64,000 bases of DNA from Pirellula sp. (GTDB lineage: Bacteria > Planctomycetota > Planctomycetia > Pirellulales > PNKZ01), in NCBI GenBank assembly GCA_013822735.1, contig PNKZ01000018.1, forward strand, positions 1 to 64,000, read 5' to 3'. The notes beneath the pieces are model-generated. The model worked only from the letters and a program-made list of their open reading frames with translations. It had not been told where the DNA came from and did not search any database. Below are positions 1 through 7,832 of this stretch, in pieces (position 1 is the stretch's first letter; every line of letters begins with the position of its first letter). Position numbers and translations under genes: made by a program.

Positions 1-10
1 CTCACGGCCA

Positions 11-69
11 CCTTCTCCCAGTGGGAGAAGGGAGCGTCACTAGCTACTAGCTACCGGCAACTAGCTACT
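11..69. repeat. Palindromic repeats (CCTTCTCCC and CTAGCTACTAG families)
   Basis: Two short interspersed families lie side by side. A CCTTCTCCC/GGGAGAAGG hairpin recurs near 11141-11265 and 13893-13945. A run of CTAGCTACTAG units recurs between prmC and prfA at 21886-21967. Both lie just beyond the 3' end of the HEAT-repeat gene on the minus strand. Confidence 0.6.
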
Positions 70-72
70 TCC

Positions 73-1266
73 TCACGACCGCCTGACATCCAGCAGTCGT
101 TGCTTCTTCTGCCCGGCGTACCACTGTTTCCAGTCGTTTACTTCGAAGCTGAAGTTCACTTTGCCGCCGAGAATCGTAATCAGCGAATCGAGCACCGGTT
201 GATTCCGTTTCTCGTCCGTGATGATCGTCGTCTTCGAGCCGCTCGATAGGCCTGAGCCGCCGGAGCCGTTGCTGGCGCTGAGTCCGCCGCCGGGATTGCC
301 CGTGGTCACTGCATACTTGTGCTTCGTGATCAGCGCGTCGATCAGCGGTCCGATCGAGCGCGGATCTTTAAACCGCGACAACGCCACGGCGGCGTTGTTG
401 ATGATCGTGTTGTCGCTGTTGTGCAGCTCGCGGATGTAATAGTCGATCAGACTCTGCTGCGGCACGTCGTCGAGATAGTCGAGACAGATGATCCGAATCT
501 CTTGCGACGGATCGCGCAGCGAACGATCGGCCAAAAACGCATCGGCCTGCGCGCTGCCGATATGGATCAACGCTTCGGCGTAGAGCTTGCGTACTTGTTC
601 GTTCTCTTCCTTGAGCATGTATTCGCTCAAGGCCGGCACTGCCAACGGATCAGTCACCGCTTTCAGTTCCGTGACCGCTTGCTGCTGCTTCGCCCCGTTG
701 AGCCAATCGCGCCACCGCTTCATGTTGCCGTACCAGAGCTGGCGCGACGAGTCGGACTTTTGCTTCGACTCGATAATCTGAATCTCTTGCGGGTAGCGCC
801 ACTGCCCCTTGTATTGCACCTTGCCCAGCGCCGAGAGATGTTCGGCCTGCGTACGCCATTGCCCTTGAATGCGGTTATATCCCAGCGCCGCTCGGGCCTT
901 CACATGGTTCGGCTCAATCTCGATGACCCGCTCCAGATGCCGCTTGCGCAGTTCGGTGAGCTTATGGTCGCGGCACCATTCGGCCAATTGCCAATGGCCG
1001 TCGATCGTGTCGGGCTGCTCGTGGCGAACGCGCTCGTATTCGATTTCGTCCGGCGTGCGGCGCACGACGTCGGTCACTTGATCTTTGTCGAACACGACGC
1101 TGCCGCCGCTCGGCAGCCGCACTTCATACTTCACCCTGGGGCTCTCGGCGGCATTGGCCCACTCGCCGACGATCCGTCCGCCGCCGGCCAACACGAATTC
1201 ATCGGCCGCGACGGGAGCGACACCGACGCAGAGCGCCAACAACGTGAATGAGTAACGAACGTCCAT
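73..1266 (-). CDS. Secreted HEAT/TPR-repeat protein
   Basis: Predicted 397-aa exported protein. The chosen ATG at 1266 gives a typical signal peptide (MDVRYSF, a hydrophobic core, then APVAA before DEF, cleavage near residue 21); the upstream in-frame extension would bury it. A single TPR-like segment (about residues 90-125) is followed by HEAT-like helical pairs (about 200-310), then a Gly/Ser-rich linker and a short C-terminal domain ending in Lys/Arg. The fold suggests a protein-interaction scaffold in the periplasm or at the cell surface. No catalytic motif is visible. It is divergent from moaB with about 136 bp between the two starts. The family is recognisable only as planctomycete-type HEAT, so the function is unknown. 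Confidence 0.75.
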   Translation of the reverse strand: MDVRYSFTLLALCVGVAPVAADEFVLAGGGRIVGEWANAAESPRVKYEVRLPSGGSVVFDKDQVTDVVRRTPDEIEYERVRHEQPDTIDGHWQLAEWCRDHKLTELRKRHLERVIEIEPNHVKARAALGYNRIQGQWRTQAEHLSALGKVQYKGQWRYPQEIQIIESKQKSDSSRQLWYGNMKRWRDWLNGAKQQQAVTELKAVTDPLAVPALSEYMLKEENEQVRKLYAEALIHIGSAQADAFLADRSLRDPSQEIRIICLDYLDDVPQQSLIDYYIRELHNSDNTIINNAAVALSRFKDPRSIGPLIDALITKHKYAVTTGNPGGGLSASNGSGGSGLSSGSKTTIITDEKRNQPVLDSLITILGGKVNFSFEVNDWKQWYAGQKKQRLLDVRRS

Positions 1267-1402
1267 CGATATGTTTCGTGAAGTCCCGAGAGCCGCGATG
1301 CGCTGCCGAGCGCGTAAACGTCGCATCGCAATCGACTTACTACTACTATAACATAGGACTCCGACCCTCCCTTCGAAACCAATTTCAGCGGTTTTCCCGG
1401 TC

Positions 1403-1912
1403 ATGAGCACCGTTTCCGCCCAACATCACGCCGGCTCGCCGCATCGCGTTCGCTGCGCCGTGGTGACGGTCAGCGATACCCGCACGCCGGAAACCGACAC
1501 CGGCGGACGGACCGTGGTCGACCTTCTCGCGACGGCCGGCCACGAAGTGGTGGCTCGCGAGATCATTCCCGACGATCCGGAGAAGATGCGGCCGCTGTTG
1601 CTCGGCTACGTCGGGCGCGACGACGTCGACGCGATTCTCCTCACCGGCGGCACCGGCCTCTCCAGCCGCGACCAAACTTTTGAAACGGTGAGCGCGCTCG
1701 TCACGAAACCGCTCCCCGGTTACGGCGAACTGTTTCGCATGCTCAGCTTCCAAGAGATCGGCCCCGCCGGCATGCTCAGCCGCGCCACGGCCGGCCTGAT
1801 CGAGCGCACCGCGGTGTTCACAATGCCCGGCTCCCCGGGCGGCGTGCGCTTAGCGATGGAGCGCCTGATCGTGCCGGAACTCGGCCATGTCGTTCGCGAA
1901 GCGCGACGCTAG
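1403..1912 (+). CDS. moaB: Molybdenum cofactor biosynthesis protein MoaB/MogA family
   Basis: 169-aa cytoplasmic protein of the MoCF-binding fold. Family proteins bind molybdopterin, and MogA-type members adenylylate it before molybdenum insertion; MoaB-type members are close paralogues whose activity varies. Visible signatures are the N-terminal VTVSDTR strand, the GGTGLSSRDQTFE pterin-binding loop, and the TMPGSPGGV segment followed by the C-terminal helix. Length is normal for the family. No other moa or moe gene lies in the window, so it stands alone here. The MoaB versus MogA choice rests on size and overall similarity and is an inference. Confidence 0.88.
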   Translation: MSTVSAQHHAGSPHRVRCAVVTVSDTRTPETDTGGRTVVDLLATAGHEVVAREIIPDDPEKMRPLLLGYVGRDDVDAILLTGGTGLSSRDQTFETVSALVTKPLPGYGELFRMLSFQEIGPAGMLSRATAGLIERTAVFTMPGSPGGVRLAMERLIVPELGHVVREARR

Positions 1913-1927
1913 CACGCTTTGCTGTTG

Positions 1928-1949
1928 GGAACGCCCTCCGTGGCGTTCC
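1928..1949. repeat. GGAACGCC hairpin repeat, copy 1
   Basis: Perfect 8-bp stem GGAACGCC/GGCGTTCC with a 6-nt loop, 15 bp after the moaB stop. Three more copies lie at 38812-38833, 40314-40335 and 62271-62292, each close to the 3' end of a gene. It has no T tract, so it is not a classical intrinsic terminator. Confidence 0.75.
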
Positions 1950-1970
1950 GAACTCGGCGTCGCGTTCGAG

Positions 1971-2075
1971 AGATTGCAAATTGAGAATTGCAAATCTCAA
2001 ATTGCAAAATGGCGCAAGCGAGGTGCGCTCTCTTCAATTTGCAATTTTCAATTCTCATTTTGCAATTTGCAATCT
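1971..2075. repeat. AT-rich palindromic element, copy A
   Basis: Inverted repeat of about 105 bp with 13-bp perfect ends (AGATTGCAAATTG / CAATTTGCAATCT) enclosing a GC-rich core with GGCGCAAGCGAG. The reverse complement of this whole unit recurs at 3653-3762. It fills most of the 313-bp gap between moaB and the next gene. No open frame of interest is seen in it. Confidence 0.7.
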
Positions 2076-2225
2076 GCCCGTTGCCAGCGCCCGCACTGCC
2101 GGCAGCTCCATCAACTTTCCACCGCGCCATTTCCCTCATCTTCCCGGCGCGGAACATTCGATACTAACCTACAGCGCAGCCATGCGCCGGGATCGTCGAT
2201 TCACCATGCGCCCATGGAGGGGCAC

Positions 2226-3191
2226 ATGACGCGGTTGTTCGTCAAATTGTTCCCCTTCATCGCGATGGCCGGCGCGTACTTCTTTTTGCAGAAGTACGAA
2301 GTCGCCGGCCTCAACGGCATCGGCATCAAGCCGCGCGCCGACCAAACGGCCGTCAAAGGGACGGTGCCGGTTCGTCCCGGCGATACGCTCCGCATCGCTT
2401 CCTTCAATATCCAAGTTTTCGGCGAATCGAAGGCCGCCGATCCGAAGGCGATCGACATCATCGCGCGGATCATTCGCAAGTTTGACATCGTCGCGATTCA
2501 AGAAGTGCGCGACCGCAGTCCCGATTTCATGGCCCGCTTCGTTGCGCTGGTCAACACCGGCGGCCTGCAGTACGACTTTGTTCTCGGCCCGCGCCTCGGC
2601 CGCACCGATAGCAAAGAGCAGTACGCGTACATCTTCGATCAATCGCGCGTCGAGATCGACCGCTCGTCGGTCTACACGGTGCGCGATCCCGACGACCTGC
2701 TGCATCGCGAACCGCTGGTGACCGGCTTCCGTGCCCGCGGCGCTCCGCCGAACGAAGCTTTCACGTTCTCGCTGGCGAACATTCACACCGATCCCGACGA
2801 AGTCGACTCCGAGCTCAACGCGCTCGACGACGTGTTCCGCGCCGTTCGCAACGACGGCCGCGGCGAAGACGACATTATCCTGCTCGGCGACCTCAACGCC
2901 GACGAAGGACATCTCGGCCAACTCGGGCAAGTGCCGAACATCACGTACGTCGTCTCGGGCGTGCCGACGAACACCCGCGGCGACAAGACGTACGACAACA
3001 TCTTGTTCGATCGCAACGCGACCACCGAGTACCTCGGCCAAGCCGGCGTGCTCGACGTCATGCGGGAGTTTAATCTCACGCAAGATCAGGCCCTGAAGGT
3101 ATCGGACCACTTGCCGATTTGGGCCGAGTTCTCGGTCTACGAAGGGGGCCGCCCCGGCACCGTCGCCGCAAGACCCGCCGGCGCGCGCTAA
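2226..3191 (+). CDS. Endonuclease/exonuclease/phosphatase (EEP) family protein, membrane-anchored
   Basis: 321-aa protein of the DNase I-like metal-dependent phosphoesterase superfamily, which cleaves phosphodiester or phosphomonoester bonds in nucleic acids, lipids or inositol phosphates. The start at 2226 follows GGAGG at a good distance; an in-frame extension upstream runs through repeat DNA and is rejected. An N-terminal hydrophobic segment (residues 3-22) suggests export or a membrane anchor. Superfamily residues are visible: Asn61 in SFNIQ, Glu93 in IQEVRD, His187, Asp222/Asn224 in GDLNAD, and Asp294/His295 in SDHLP. The substrate cannot be told from sequence. The N-terminal anchor points to an extracytoplasmic role such as nucleic acid scavenging. 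Confidence 0.85.
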   Translation: MTRLFVKLFPFIAMAGAYFFLQKYEVAGLNGIGIKPRADQTAVKGTVPVRPGDTLRIASFNIQVFGESKAADPKAIDIIARIIRKFDIVAIQEVRDRSPDFMARFVALVNTGGLQYDFVLGPRLGRTDSKEQYAYIFDQSRVEIDRSSVYTVRDPDDLLHREPLVTGFRARGAPPNEAFTFSLANIHTDPDEVDSELNALDDVFRAVRNDGRGEDDIILLGDLNADEGHLGQLGQVPNITYVVSGVPTNTRGDKTYDNILFDRNATTEYLGQAGVLDVMREFNLTQDQALKVSDHLPIWAEFSVYEGGRPGTVAARPAGAR

Positions 3192-3228
3192 CTTCACGTC
3201 TTCACGTCTGCGCGCCGCGCGCAATTTC

Positions 3229-3255
3229 TATTTAGCCCCCGGTCCGCGACCGGGG
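3229..3255. repeat. TTTAGCCCC hairpin repeat, copy 1
   Basis: Hairpin beginning TTTAGCCCCCGG and closing CCGGGGGC. Relatives with the same TTTAGCCCC edge lie at 23114-23140, 19762-19785 (inverted), 38679-38703 and 43597-43621 (inverted). Confidence 0.6.
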
Positions 3256-3279
3256 GCAATCCGCGTCGCAGCGCAAGAA

Positions 3280-3397
3280 AGTTCCAATCACCAAATTCCA
3301 AACAAGGAAATAAACTCCAATGATCAAATGAACGCCGCAGCGCATTTCGATCATTCGGTCCTTGGTATTTGTTTGGAATTCGGTGCGTGGTCCATTG
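3280..3397. repeat. Large imperfect inverted repeat
   Basis: Left arm with CCAAATTCCAAACAA and right arm with TTGTTTGGAATTCGG, ends 3280 and 3397, with CCAATGATCAAATGA and its complement nested inside. It resembles a small non-autonomous palindromic element. No second copy was found in this window. Confidence 0.55.
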
Positions 3398-3451
3398 GTC
3401 ATTCAAAGTCGCGTTAATTCCCGCCGAAAACGCGACGTTCAACATTCTTTC

Positions 3452-3499
3452 GGCCGGCCAAAAATCGCCTGGAAATGGGGCCGGCACTTCCGCTAAGAT
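3452..3499 (+). promoter_or_regulatory. Candidate promoter region with the GGCCGGCCAAAAATCGCC motif, copy 1
   Basis: A 22-bp motif (3452-3473) that recurs at 12716-12737 and 61437-61458 is followed 20 bp later by TAAGAT (3494-3499), which resembles a -10 element. In all three copies a TAnnnT hexamer follows at 18-20 bp. If it is a promoter it would drive the structured RNA candidate immediately downstream. This is inference from recurrence and position. Confidence 0.35.
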
Positions 3500-3507
3500 C
3501 CGTTTCG

Positions 3508-3599
3508 TTCGTGAGCGGTATCCGTAAGAGCCTGAGCGTTCAGGCATCTAGAAGAGCCCTCGCCGAGAGCACCGCGCTTTCGGCGAGGGCTCTTTTTTT
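3508..3599 (+). ncRNA. Candidate structured RNA (three-hairpin, terminator-linked), copy 1
   Basis: About 90 nt with three successive hairpins: a small CGG-UAU-CCG hairpin, a stem AGAGCC...GGCAUCU with one bulged A, and a strong terminator stem starting AGAGCCC. The same order occurs at 13041-13121 with identical spacing: 3 nt between GGTATCC and AGAGCC, and 3 nt between stem two and the terminator. Stem and loop sequences differ while pairing is kept. It could be a small RNA or a phage-type insulating terminator. I do not recognise a named RNA family. Confidence 0.5.
3553..3599 (+). terminator. Intrinsic terminator upstream of the phage-like cassette
   Basis: Perfect 14-bp GC-rich stem (3553-3566 with 3580-3593), 13-nt loop, then seven T. 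It ends any plus-strand transcription before the cassette that starts at 3831. Confidence 0.9.
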
Positions 3600-3614
3600 G
3601 CGCGCAGATTTCAT

Positions 3615-3803
3615 TTCACCACGGAGGCACGGAGAGCACGGAGCGAAAAGAAGGCAAATTGCAAATCGCAAGATGAGAAAGTGAGAATTGCAAATTGATG
3701 AGAGAGCGCGACTCGCTTGCGCCAATTTGCAATTTGCGATTTGCAATTCTCAATTTGCAATCCCTTTCCGCGCCTCCGTGTGCTCTGTGCCTCCGTGGTG
3801 AAG
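3615..3803. repeat. Nested palindromic element (CACGGAGGCACGGAG arms with AT-rich core, copy B)
   Basis: Outer arms contain CACCACGGAGGCACGGAG and its reverse complement at 3771-3800. The core (3653-3762) is the reverse complement of the element at 1971-2075. The composite looks like one palindromic element that landed inside another, or a larger element of which copy A is the core. With the features above, this accounts for the 639-bp gene-free stretch 3192-3830. Confidence 0.65.
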
Positions 3804-3830
3804 AACTCCCGACCTTTCAGGAGCTTCGCC

Positions 3831-4097
3831 ATGCCCGACGTTCCCGACCTGCACAACTTCGGCGCTTTGTCGGCCACGGCCGTGCTCGGCTGGTACGCCT
3901 GGCACACCGCGTCGCACACGCTTCCCAACCTCGTCCGCGCATTTCGCGAAGAGATGACCGCTCTGCGCAGCGAATGCGCGGCCGAGCGGGAAGTGCTGCA
4001 CGCCGATCTGGCCGACGAACGTCGCAGCCGCCACGCCGACCAGCTCCTCATCGCCGACGCACTGCGCGACCTCGCCGACCGGCTCCCTCATTCCTAG
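3831..4097 (+). CDS. Small membrane protein with coiled coil, first gene of phage-like cassette
   Basis: 88 aa. The start at 3831 follows CAGGAG; the in-frame extension upstream lies in repeat DNA. Residues 10-30 form one hydrophobic segment, and residues 35-85 are a charged heptad-like helix rich in Glu, Arg and Ala. One membrane span plus a coiled coil resembles small phage holin-like or spanin-like accessory proteins, but there is no specific signature. It is 31 bp upstream of the next gene on the same strand, so co-transcription is likely. Its position ahead of a subtilisin gene and the packaging genes would suit lysis or envelope attachment, which is a guess. Confidence 0.55.
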   Translation: MPDVPDLHNFGALSATAVLGWYAWHTASHTLPNLVRAFREEMTALRSECAAEREVLHADLADERRSRHADQLLIADALRDLADRLPHS

Positions 4098-4128
4098 TTT
4101 CTTATTCCTTTACCGGAGAAAACGCCCC

Positions 4129-4530
4129 ATGACCGCGACCCTTTCCGTCCGCAGCGCCGCGTGGCAACGCCTCGCGCAACTCCGCGAGCTGCTCGATCTC
4201 GTCAACGACGTCCGCGCGCTCGACGATCCCTTCGCCGCGCCGGAGAGCTTCCGCCGCTTGATCACGCTCGTCGTCCGGCTCGGCTCCGCCGTCGGGTTCG
4301 ATTCCGTCGCGCTCGAGCGCTTCGAGCAGCTGCTCACCGACGACAACCTCGTCGCCGCGGTCCTCGCCATCACGCACTACGTGCTGCGCAGCACCGGCTT
4401 CCGCACCGTGGGGCTGCAAGCGACAAGCAACTTCGCACCGCTCGTCGTCGACGCGCAGTCCTACGCCGAGTGGCTCCCGCTCGTCATCGAACTTGTGCAA
4501 CTCGTCCGCAAGTTGCGAGGTGCCGCATGA
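4129..4530 (+). CDS. Hypothetical alpha-helical protein of phage-like cassette
   Basis: 133 aa, almost entirely predicted helix with many Leu, Val and Arg and no signal peptide. The ATG at 4129 follows CGGAG about 10 nt upstream. Its stop overlaps the start of the subtilisin gene (ATGA), so the two are translationally coupled and probably act together. A partner, chaperone or inhibitor of the protease is possible but has no sequence support. I do not recognise the family. Confidence 0.6.
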   Translation: MTATLSVRSAAWQRLAQLRELLDLVNDVRALDDPFAAPESFRRLITLVVRLGSAVGFDSVALERFEQLLTDDNLVAAVLAITHYVLRSTGFRTVGLQATSNFAPLVVDAQSYAEWLPLVIELVQLVRKLRGAA

Positions 4531-5573
4531 GCGTTCGTCGCAACGAAAAAGAGCAACCCGCCGGCTTCACAAGGCCGATCCGCTACCGTTTGCCGCCGTT
4601 TCGCGTGACCGCGGCCTATACGCAACTGAGCGAAACCACGGACTGGGGCCTTGCGCTCCTGCGCGTGCCCGACCATTGGCGGGAAACGCAAGGCCAGGGC
4701 ATCCGCGTCGCCCTGCTCGACACCGGCCTGGAGCGCACGCATCCCGACTTGCTCGGCGCGGTCGACGACCTGCGCGACTTCACGGCGAGCCCGAGCGGCA
4801 CGCTCGACCGCGTCGGTCACGGCACGCACACGGCCGGCATCGTCGGCGCGCGACGCAACGACCGGGGCGTCGTCGGCGTGGCGCCCGCGTGTCGTCTGCT
4901 GATCGGCAAGGTCTTGGGAGACGACGGTTCCGGCGCCGACGATTCCGTGGCGGCCGGCATCGATTGGGCCGTCGCCGCCGGAGCTGACGTCATTTCGCTG
5001 AGCCTCGGGTCGCCGACCGCGAGCCCGGCGATCGCCGCGGCCGTGTCGCGAGCCGTCGCCGCCGGCAAGTTTCTCATCTGCGCAGCGGGAAACGACGGGC
5101 GCGACCAAAGCGTCAACTATCCGGCCCGGCTCGACGACACCGTCGCCGTCGGCGCGGTTGATCGTAATGGCCGCATCGCGGAATTTTCCAGCCGTGGGCC
5201 GGAAGTCGACCTCTGCGCGCCGGGCGAGGACATTCTTTCGACGTATCTCGGCGGCGGCTACGCGCGTCTCTCCGGCACGAGCATGGCCGCGCCGTTCGTC
5301 GCAGGCGTCGTCGCGCTCCTGCTGGCCAAGCACAAGCAAGCCGGCGGCGCCACTCCGGTCGAAACGCCGCGCCAACTCATCGAACACCTGCAACGCACGG
5401 CGACCGACGCCGGCCCCACAGGGCGCGACCCCGCCTACGGCTTCGGCCTGATCGACCCGGCGAAGCTCTTGGCCGACGACCCGCCGACGGCCGGCGACCG
5501 CGTCGAGATCGGCCCGGTCGTAGTAAACGGCCGCACCGGCACGTTCGTGTTTGTGCCTACCACCACACACTAG
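4527..5573 (+). CDS. Subtilisin-like serine peptidase (S8), no signal peptide
   Basis: 348-aa S8 peptidase. The catalytic triad is plain: Asp65 (LLDTG), His98 (GHGTHTAG) and Ser252 (GTSMAAPFVAG), with oxyanion Asn189 in AAGND. The start was chosen at the ATGA overlap with the previous gene; there is no export signal or long propeptide, so the enzyme probably acts in the cytoplasm or is carried in a particle. Capsid-maturation proteases are normally other families, and the cassette also has a separate prohead protease-like gene at 13186, so a different substrate is likely. The stop codon lies inside a 33-bp interspersed repeat whose only other copy here is at 59189-59221. Confidence 0.9.
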   Translation: MSVRRNEKEQPAGFTRPIRYRLPPFRVTAAYTQLSETTDWGLALLRVPDHWRETQGQGIRVALLDTGLERTHPDLLGAVDDLRDFTASPSGTLDRVGHGTHTAGIVGARRNDRGVVGVAPACRLLIGKVLGDDGSGADDSVAAGIDWAVAAGADVISLSLGSPTASPAIAAAVSRAVAAGKFLICAAGNDGRDQSVNYPARLDDTVAVGAVDRNGRIAEFSSRGPEVDLCAPGEDILSTYLGGGYARLSGTSMAAPFVAGVVALLLAKHKQAGGATPVETPRQLIEHLQRTATDAGPTGRDPAYGFGLIDPAKLLADDPPTAGDRVEIGPVVVNGRTGTFVFVPTTTH

Positions 5574-5596
5574 CCCCGAAGCGCAAGCGAGGGGAC
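5564..5596. repeat. 33-bp interspersed repeat at the end of the S8 gene
   Basis: Exact reverse complement of 59189-59221. It contains ACTAGCCCCGAAGCGCAAGC and supplies the last codons and stop of the peptidase gene. Confidence 0.8.
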
Positions 5597-5636
5597 CGTT
5601 CGCGGAATCCATTAAAGCAAGTTCGGACTCGTCACA

Positions 5637-7091
5637 ATGTTCGCTCACTATTGCCTACCGATGTTGTTCGCCGCCGCGCCGCTCATCGGCCCCGCCGACG
5701 AACTGCGCGCGGCCGTCGACGACCTGGAAACTCGCGTCGCCGCCGTAGCGCGGACGCACGTGCGGTACGTGACGTTCTACCACCTGCCGCAACCGCAGCG
5801 CCGCCGCGCCGGCGCGGTGTTGTCGCTGGTGCTCAACAGCGTCAGTCGCGCCGATGCGATCGTTCGGCCGGAGCCGGTGCCCGACACCGACGACCGGCTC
5901 TGGCGTTTCTCGCTGGCCGACTATCGCCTCCCCGCCGACGTCTGGGAGCTTCTGGTATCGCACGATCCGTATTTTCATATTCGGACGCGCGTCCAATCCG
6001 CCGTAGTTTCCTCAAACACCGAACAAGAAATATTCACCGACGGCGGCTGGCTCGACCTCGCCGCAGTCGCGCGATTGCGCGAACTCACCGGCAGCGGCGG
6101 AGCGCTCCTGCGCGGCGACTACTTTCTTACGCAAGCCACAACCACGCTCGACGGCGGCGTCTATTACGAGCTCGCCGGCATCGCCGACACCGAAGAAGCG
6201 TTCTTCACCTCGATCGGCCTCGACACCGAAGCCGTCGATCGCCTGCGGGCCGACGCCGGTGCGAACATGTTTCGGTCGCTCGTTACATTCAAGCCGCGCC
6301 GTGTCGTACGTCGGCAAGGTCCGCTCGGCGGGGCTTGGCACACCTACGACACCGCCGCCGCCACGCCGGAGCGCGATCCGATCCGCAATCCGTTCGCCTT
6401 CGAGTACGACGCCGGCGAACATATCGCCGCCAAGCGCAACGGGCTGCACCTCTACGCACTATTCGACCGTGCCGGACGTCGCCAAGCTTCGGTGCCGGAC
6501 AACATCGCCAAAGATACGAGCGACCCGCACGGCTCGGGCATCGTCGCTCCAATGATTTCGTGCGTTCGCTGCCATCTCGAAGACGGCCTCCGACCGGTGG
6601 CCAACGACCAGCGGCGTTTGCTCGACGCCGGCATCGAAGTGTTTACCGAACGTCCGCGCGATGCGGAGCGCCTCGCGGCGTTCTACTTCGCCGACTTGGA
6701 AAAGCAACTTCGTCGCGATCGCGAAGATTTTTCCCAAGCCGTGGCTTCCGCGACCGGCGGACTCTCCGGCGCCGCGGCCTCGGCGGCGCTCGGTGACCTG
6801 GTGAACCGGTACCGGAACGACTTGGACCTCGTCGGCAACAGCGTCTTGGGAAGCAACAGCATCGTGTCGGCCACGGCCGTCATCACGGGCGTGCCGTCGT
6901 GCGTCGTGAGTCCGTTGGTCGTGTCGCCGCTTGCGATCGCGCAGCCGGTTGTCGTGCACCAGCAAGCGCTGCAGCCTTTGGTCGTGCAGCAACACGTTGT
7001 TCATCAGCAAGCGGTGCGTCAGCAAGTGATCCGGCAACAAGCCGCGCCGCGGCAAGTCGTCCGCCAGCGCATCTTTACGCGCGTGCGGTAG
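5637..7091 (+). CDS. Exported CxxCH protein with Gln/Val-rich tail
   Basis: 484 aa. A short hydrophobic N terminus (about residues 5-18) looks like a signal peptide. One CVRCH motif (residues 309-313) could bind heme c covalently in the periplasm, although no clear distal Met motif was identified, so a redox role is uncertain. Residues 425-475 form a low-complexity tail of repeated Val-Gln-Gln/His-Gln units. It is in the same orientation as the packaging genes, 63 bp after the subtilisin gene and 157 bp before the ParB-like gene. A heme-c-type motif is unexpected in a phage-like cassette; the gene may be cargo or a chromosomal passenger. Confidence 0.65.
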   Translation: MFAHYCLPMLFAAAPLIGPADELRAAVDDLETRVAAVARTHVRYVTFYHLPQPQRRRAGAVLSLVLNSVSRADAIVRPEPVPDTDDRLWRFSLADYRLPADVWELLVSHDPYFHIRTRVQSAVVSSNTEQEIFTDGGWLDLAAVARLRELTGSGGALLRGDYFLTQATTTLDGGVYYELAGIADTEEAFFTSIGLDTEAVDRLRADAGANMFRSLVTFKPRRVVRRQGPLGGAWHTYDTAAATPERDPIRNPFAFEYDAGEHIAAKRNGLHLYALFDRAGRRQASVPDNIAKDTSDPHGSGIVAPMISCVRCHLEDGLRPVANDQRRLLDAGIEVFTERPRDAERLAAFYFADLEKQLRRDREDFSQAVASATGGLSGAAASAALGDLVNRYRNDLDLVGNSVLGSNSIVSATAVITGVPSCVVSPLVVSPLAIAQPVVVHQQALQPLVVQQHVVHQQAVRQQVIRQQAAPRQVVRQRIFTRVR

Positions 7092-7156
7092 CGTCAACAT
7101 GCGGTTGGTCGCGACGTGTTGGATGCCTGGGCTGGAGCCGAAGGGGAAGCCCCGGC

Positions 7157-7185
7157 AACTGGGGCATCGCTTCGTTCTGCCCCAG
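7157..7185. repeat. ACTGGGGCATC hairpin, single arm copy
   Basis: ACTGGGGCATCGCTTCG followed by TTCTGCCCCAG forms a hairpin. A double version of the same sequence, as a long inverted repeat, sits at 17702-17772 in the same cassette. Confidence 0.6.
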
Positions 7186-7248
7186 CCAACCGTCGCGGCG
7201 AACGGCTGTCGAACAAGTAGGGAAACGCAAGCACAGGAACTACGCCTT

Positions 7249-7821
7249 ATGACGACTCCCATTCGTGACCGTGTTGTAGATCTGCGCCGAGTACGCGCCG
7301 ATCAACTCCGTCCGCATCCGCTCAATTGGCGAAAGCATCCGACGGCGCAACGGACCGCGCTCACGGCCGTGTTGAACGAAATCGGCTATGCCGGAGCATT
7401 ACTGGCGCGCGAGTGCGACGACGGCACGCTCGAACTGATCGACGGCCACCTTCGGGCCGAAACCACGCCGGAGGCCGAAGTGCCGGTTCTTGTCGTCGAT
7501 CTCTCGGCCGAAGAAGCGGCGCTGCTGCTTTCGGTCCACGATCCGCTCGCGGCGATGGCCGAAACGGATGCGTCGCTCCTCGAAGCGCTCATATCCGGTA
7601 TGCAGCAACGGGACGCGGCAATTGCCGGACTACTGGCCGACACGATCGCGCAAAGTAAGAGCCCACCGAGCACGACGGCGACCAGAATCAAGCCGACGCC
7701 GTCGCTCTCGTGGCGCGATCAGTTCCAGATCGTCGTCGATTGCCGCGACGAAGCGGAACAACGCCGACTGTTTGAACGCTTCACAGCTGAAGGACTCACC
7801 TGTCGGGTCAGTGTGCTGTGA
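7249..7821 (+). CDS. ParB/Srx-fold nuclease-like protein
   Basis: 190 aa. The N-terminal half has the ParB/sulfiredoxin-fold pattern: LRPHPLNWRKHP, an ALLARE segment, and the DGHLRAE motif (65-71) that corresponds to the nucleotide-binding DGHRR motif of ParB. ParB-fold proteins in phages often sit beside terminase genes and act as DNA-binding proteins, CTPases or nucleases. No helix-turn-helix typical of chromosomal ParB and no partner parA is seen, so a plasmid-type partition role is unlikely. The neighbour downstream is an ABC-ATPase/GNAT fusion, which suggests a DNA-modification or packaging-initiation partnership. The start at 7249 excludes an upstream extension through repeat DNA. Confidence 0.8.
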   Translation: MTTPIRDRVVDLRRVRADQLRPHPLNWRKHPTAQRTALTAVLNEIGYAGALLARECDDGTLELIDGHLRAETTPEAEVPVLVVDLSAEEAALLLSVHDPLAAMAETDASLLEALISGMQQRDAAIAGLLADTIAQSKSPPSTTATRIKPTPSLSWRDQFQIVVDCRDEAEQRRLFERFTAEGLTCRVSVL

Positions 7822-7832
7822 AGTCTCTCCTG

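Noticed and set aside
3475-3684. Small open frame of 69 codons across the first structured RNA
   Set aside because: It covers a strong terminator and repeat DNA and has no RBS or recognisable protein.
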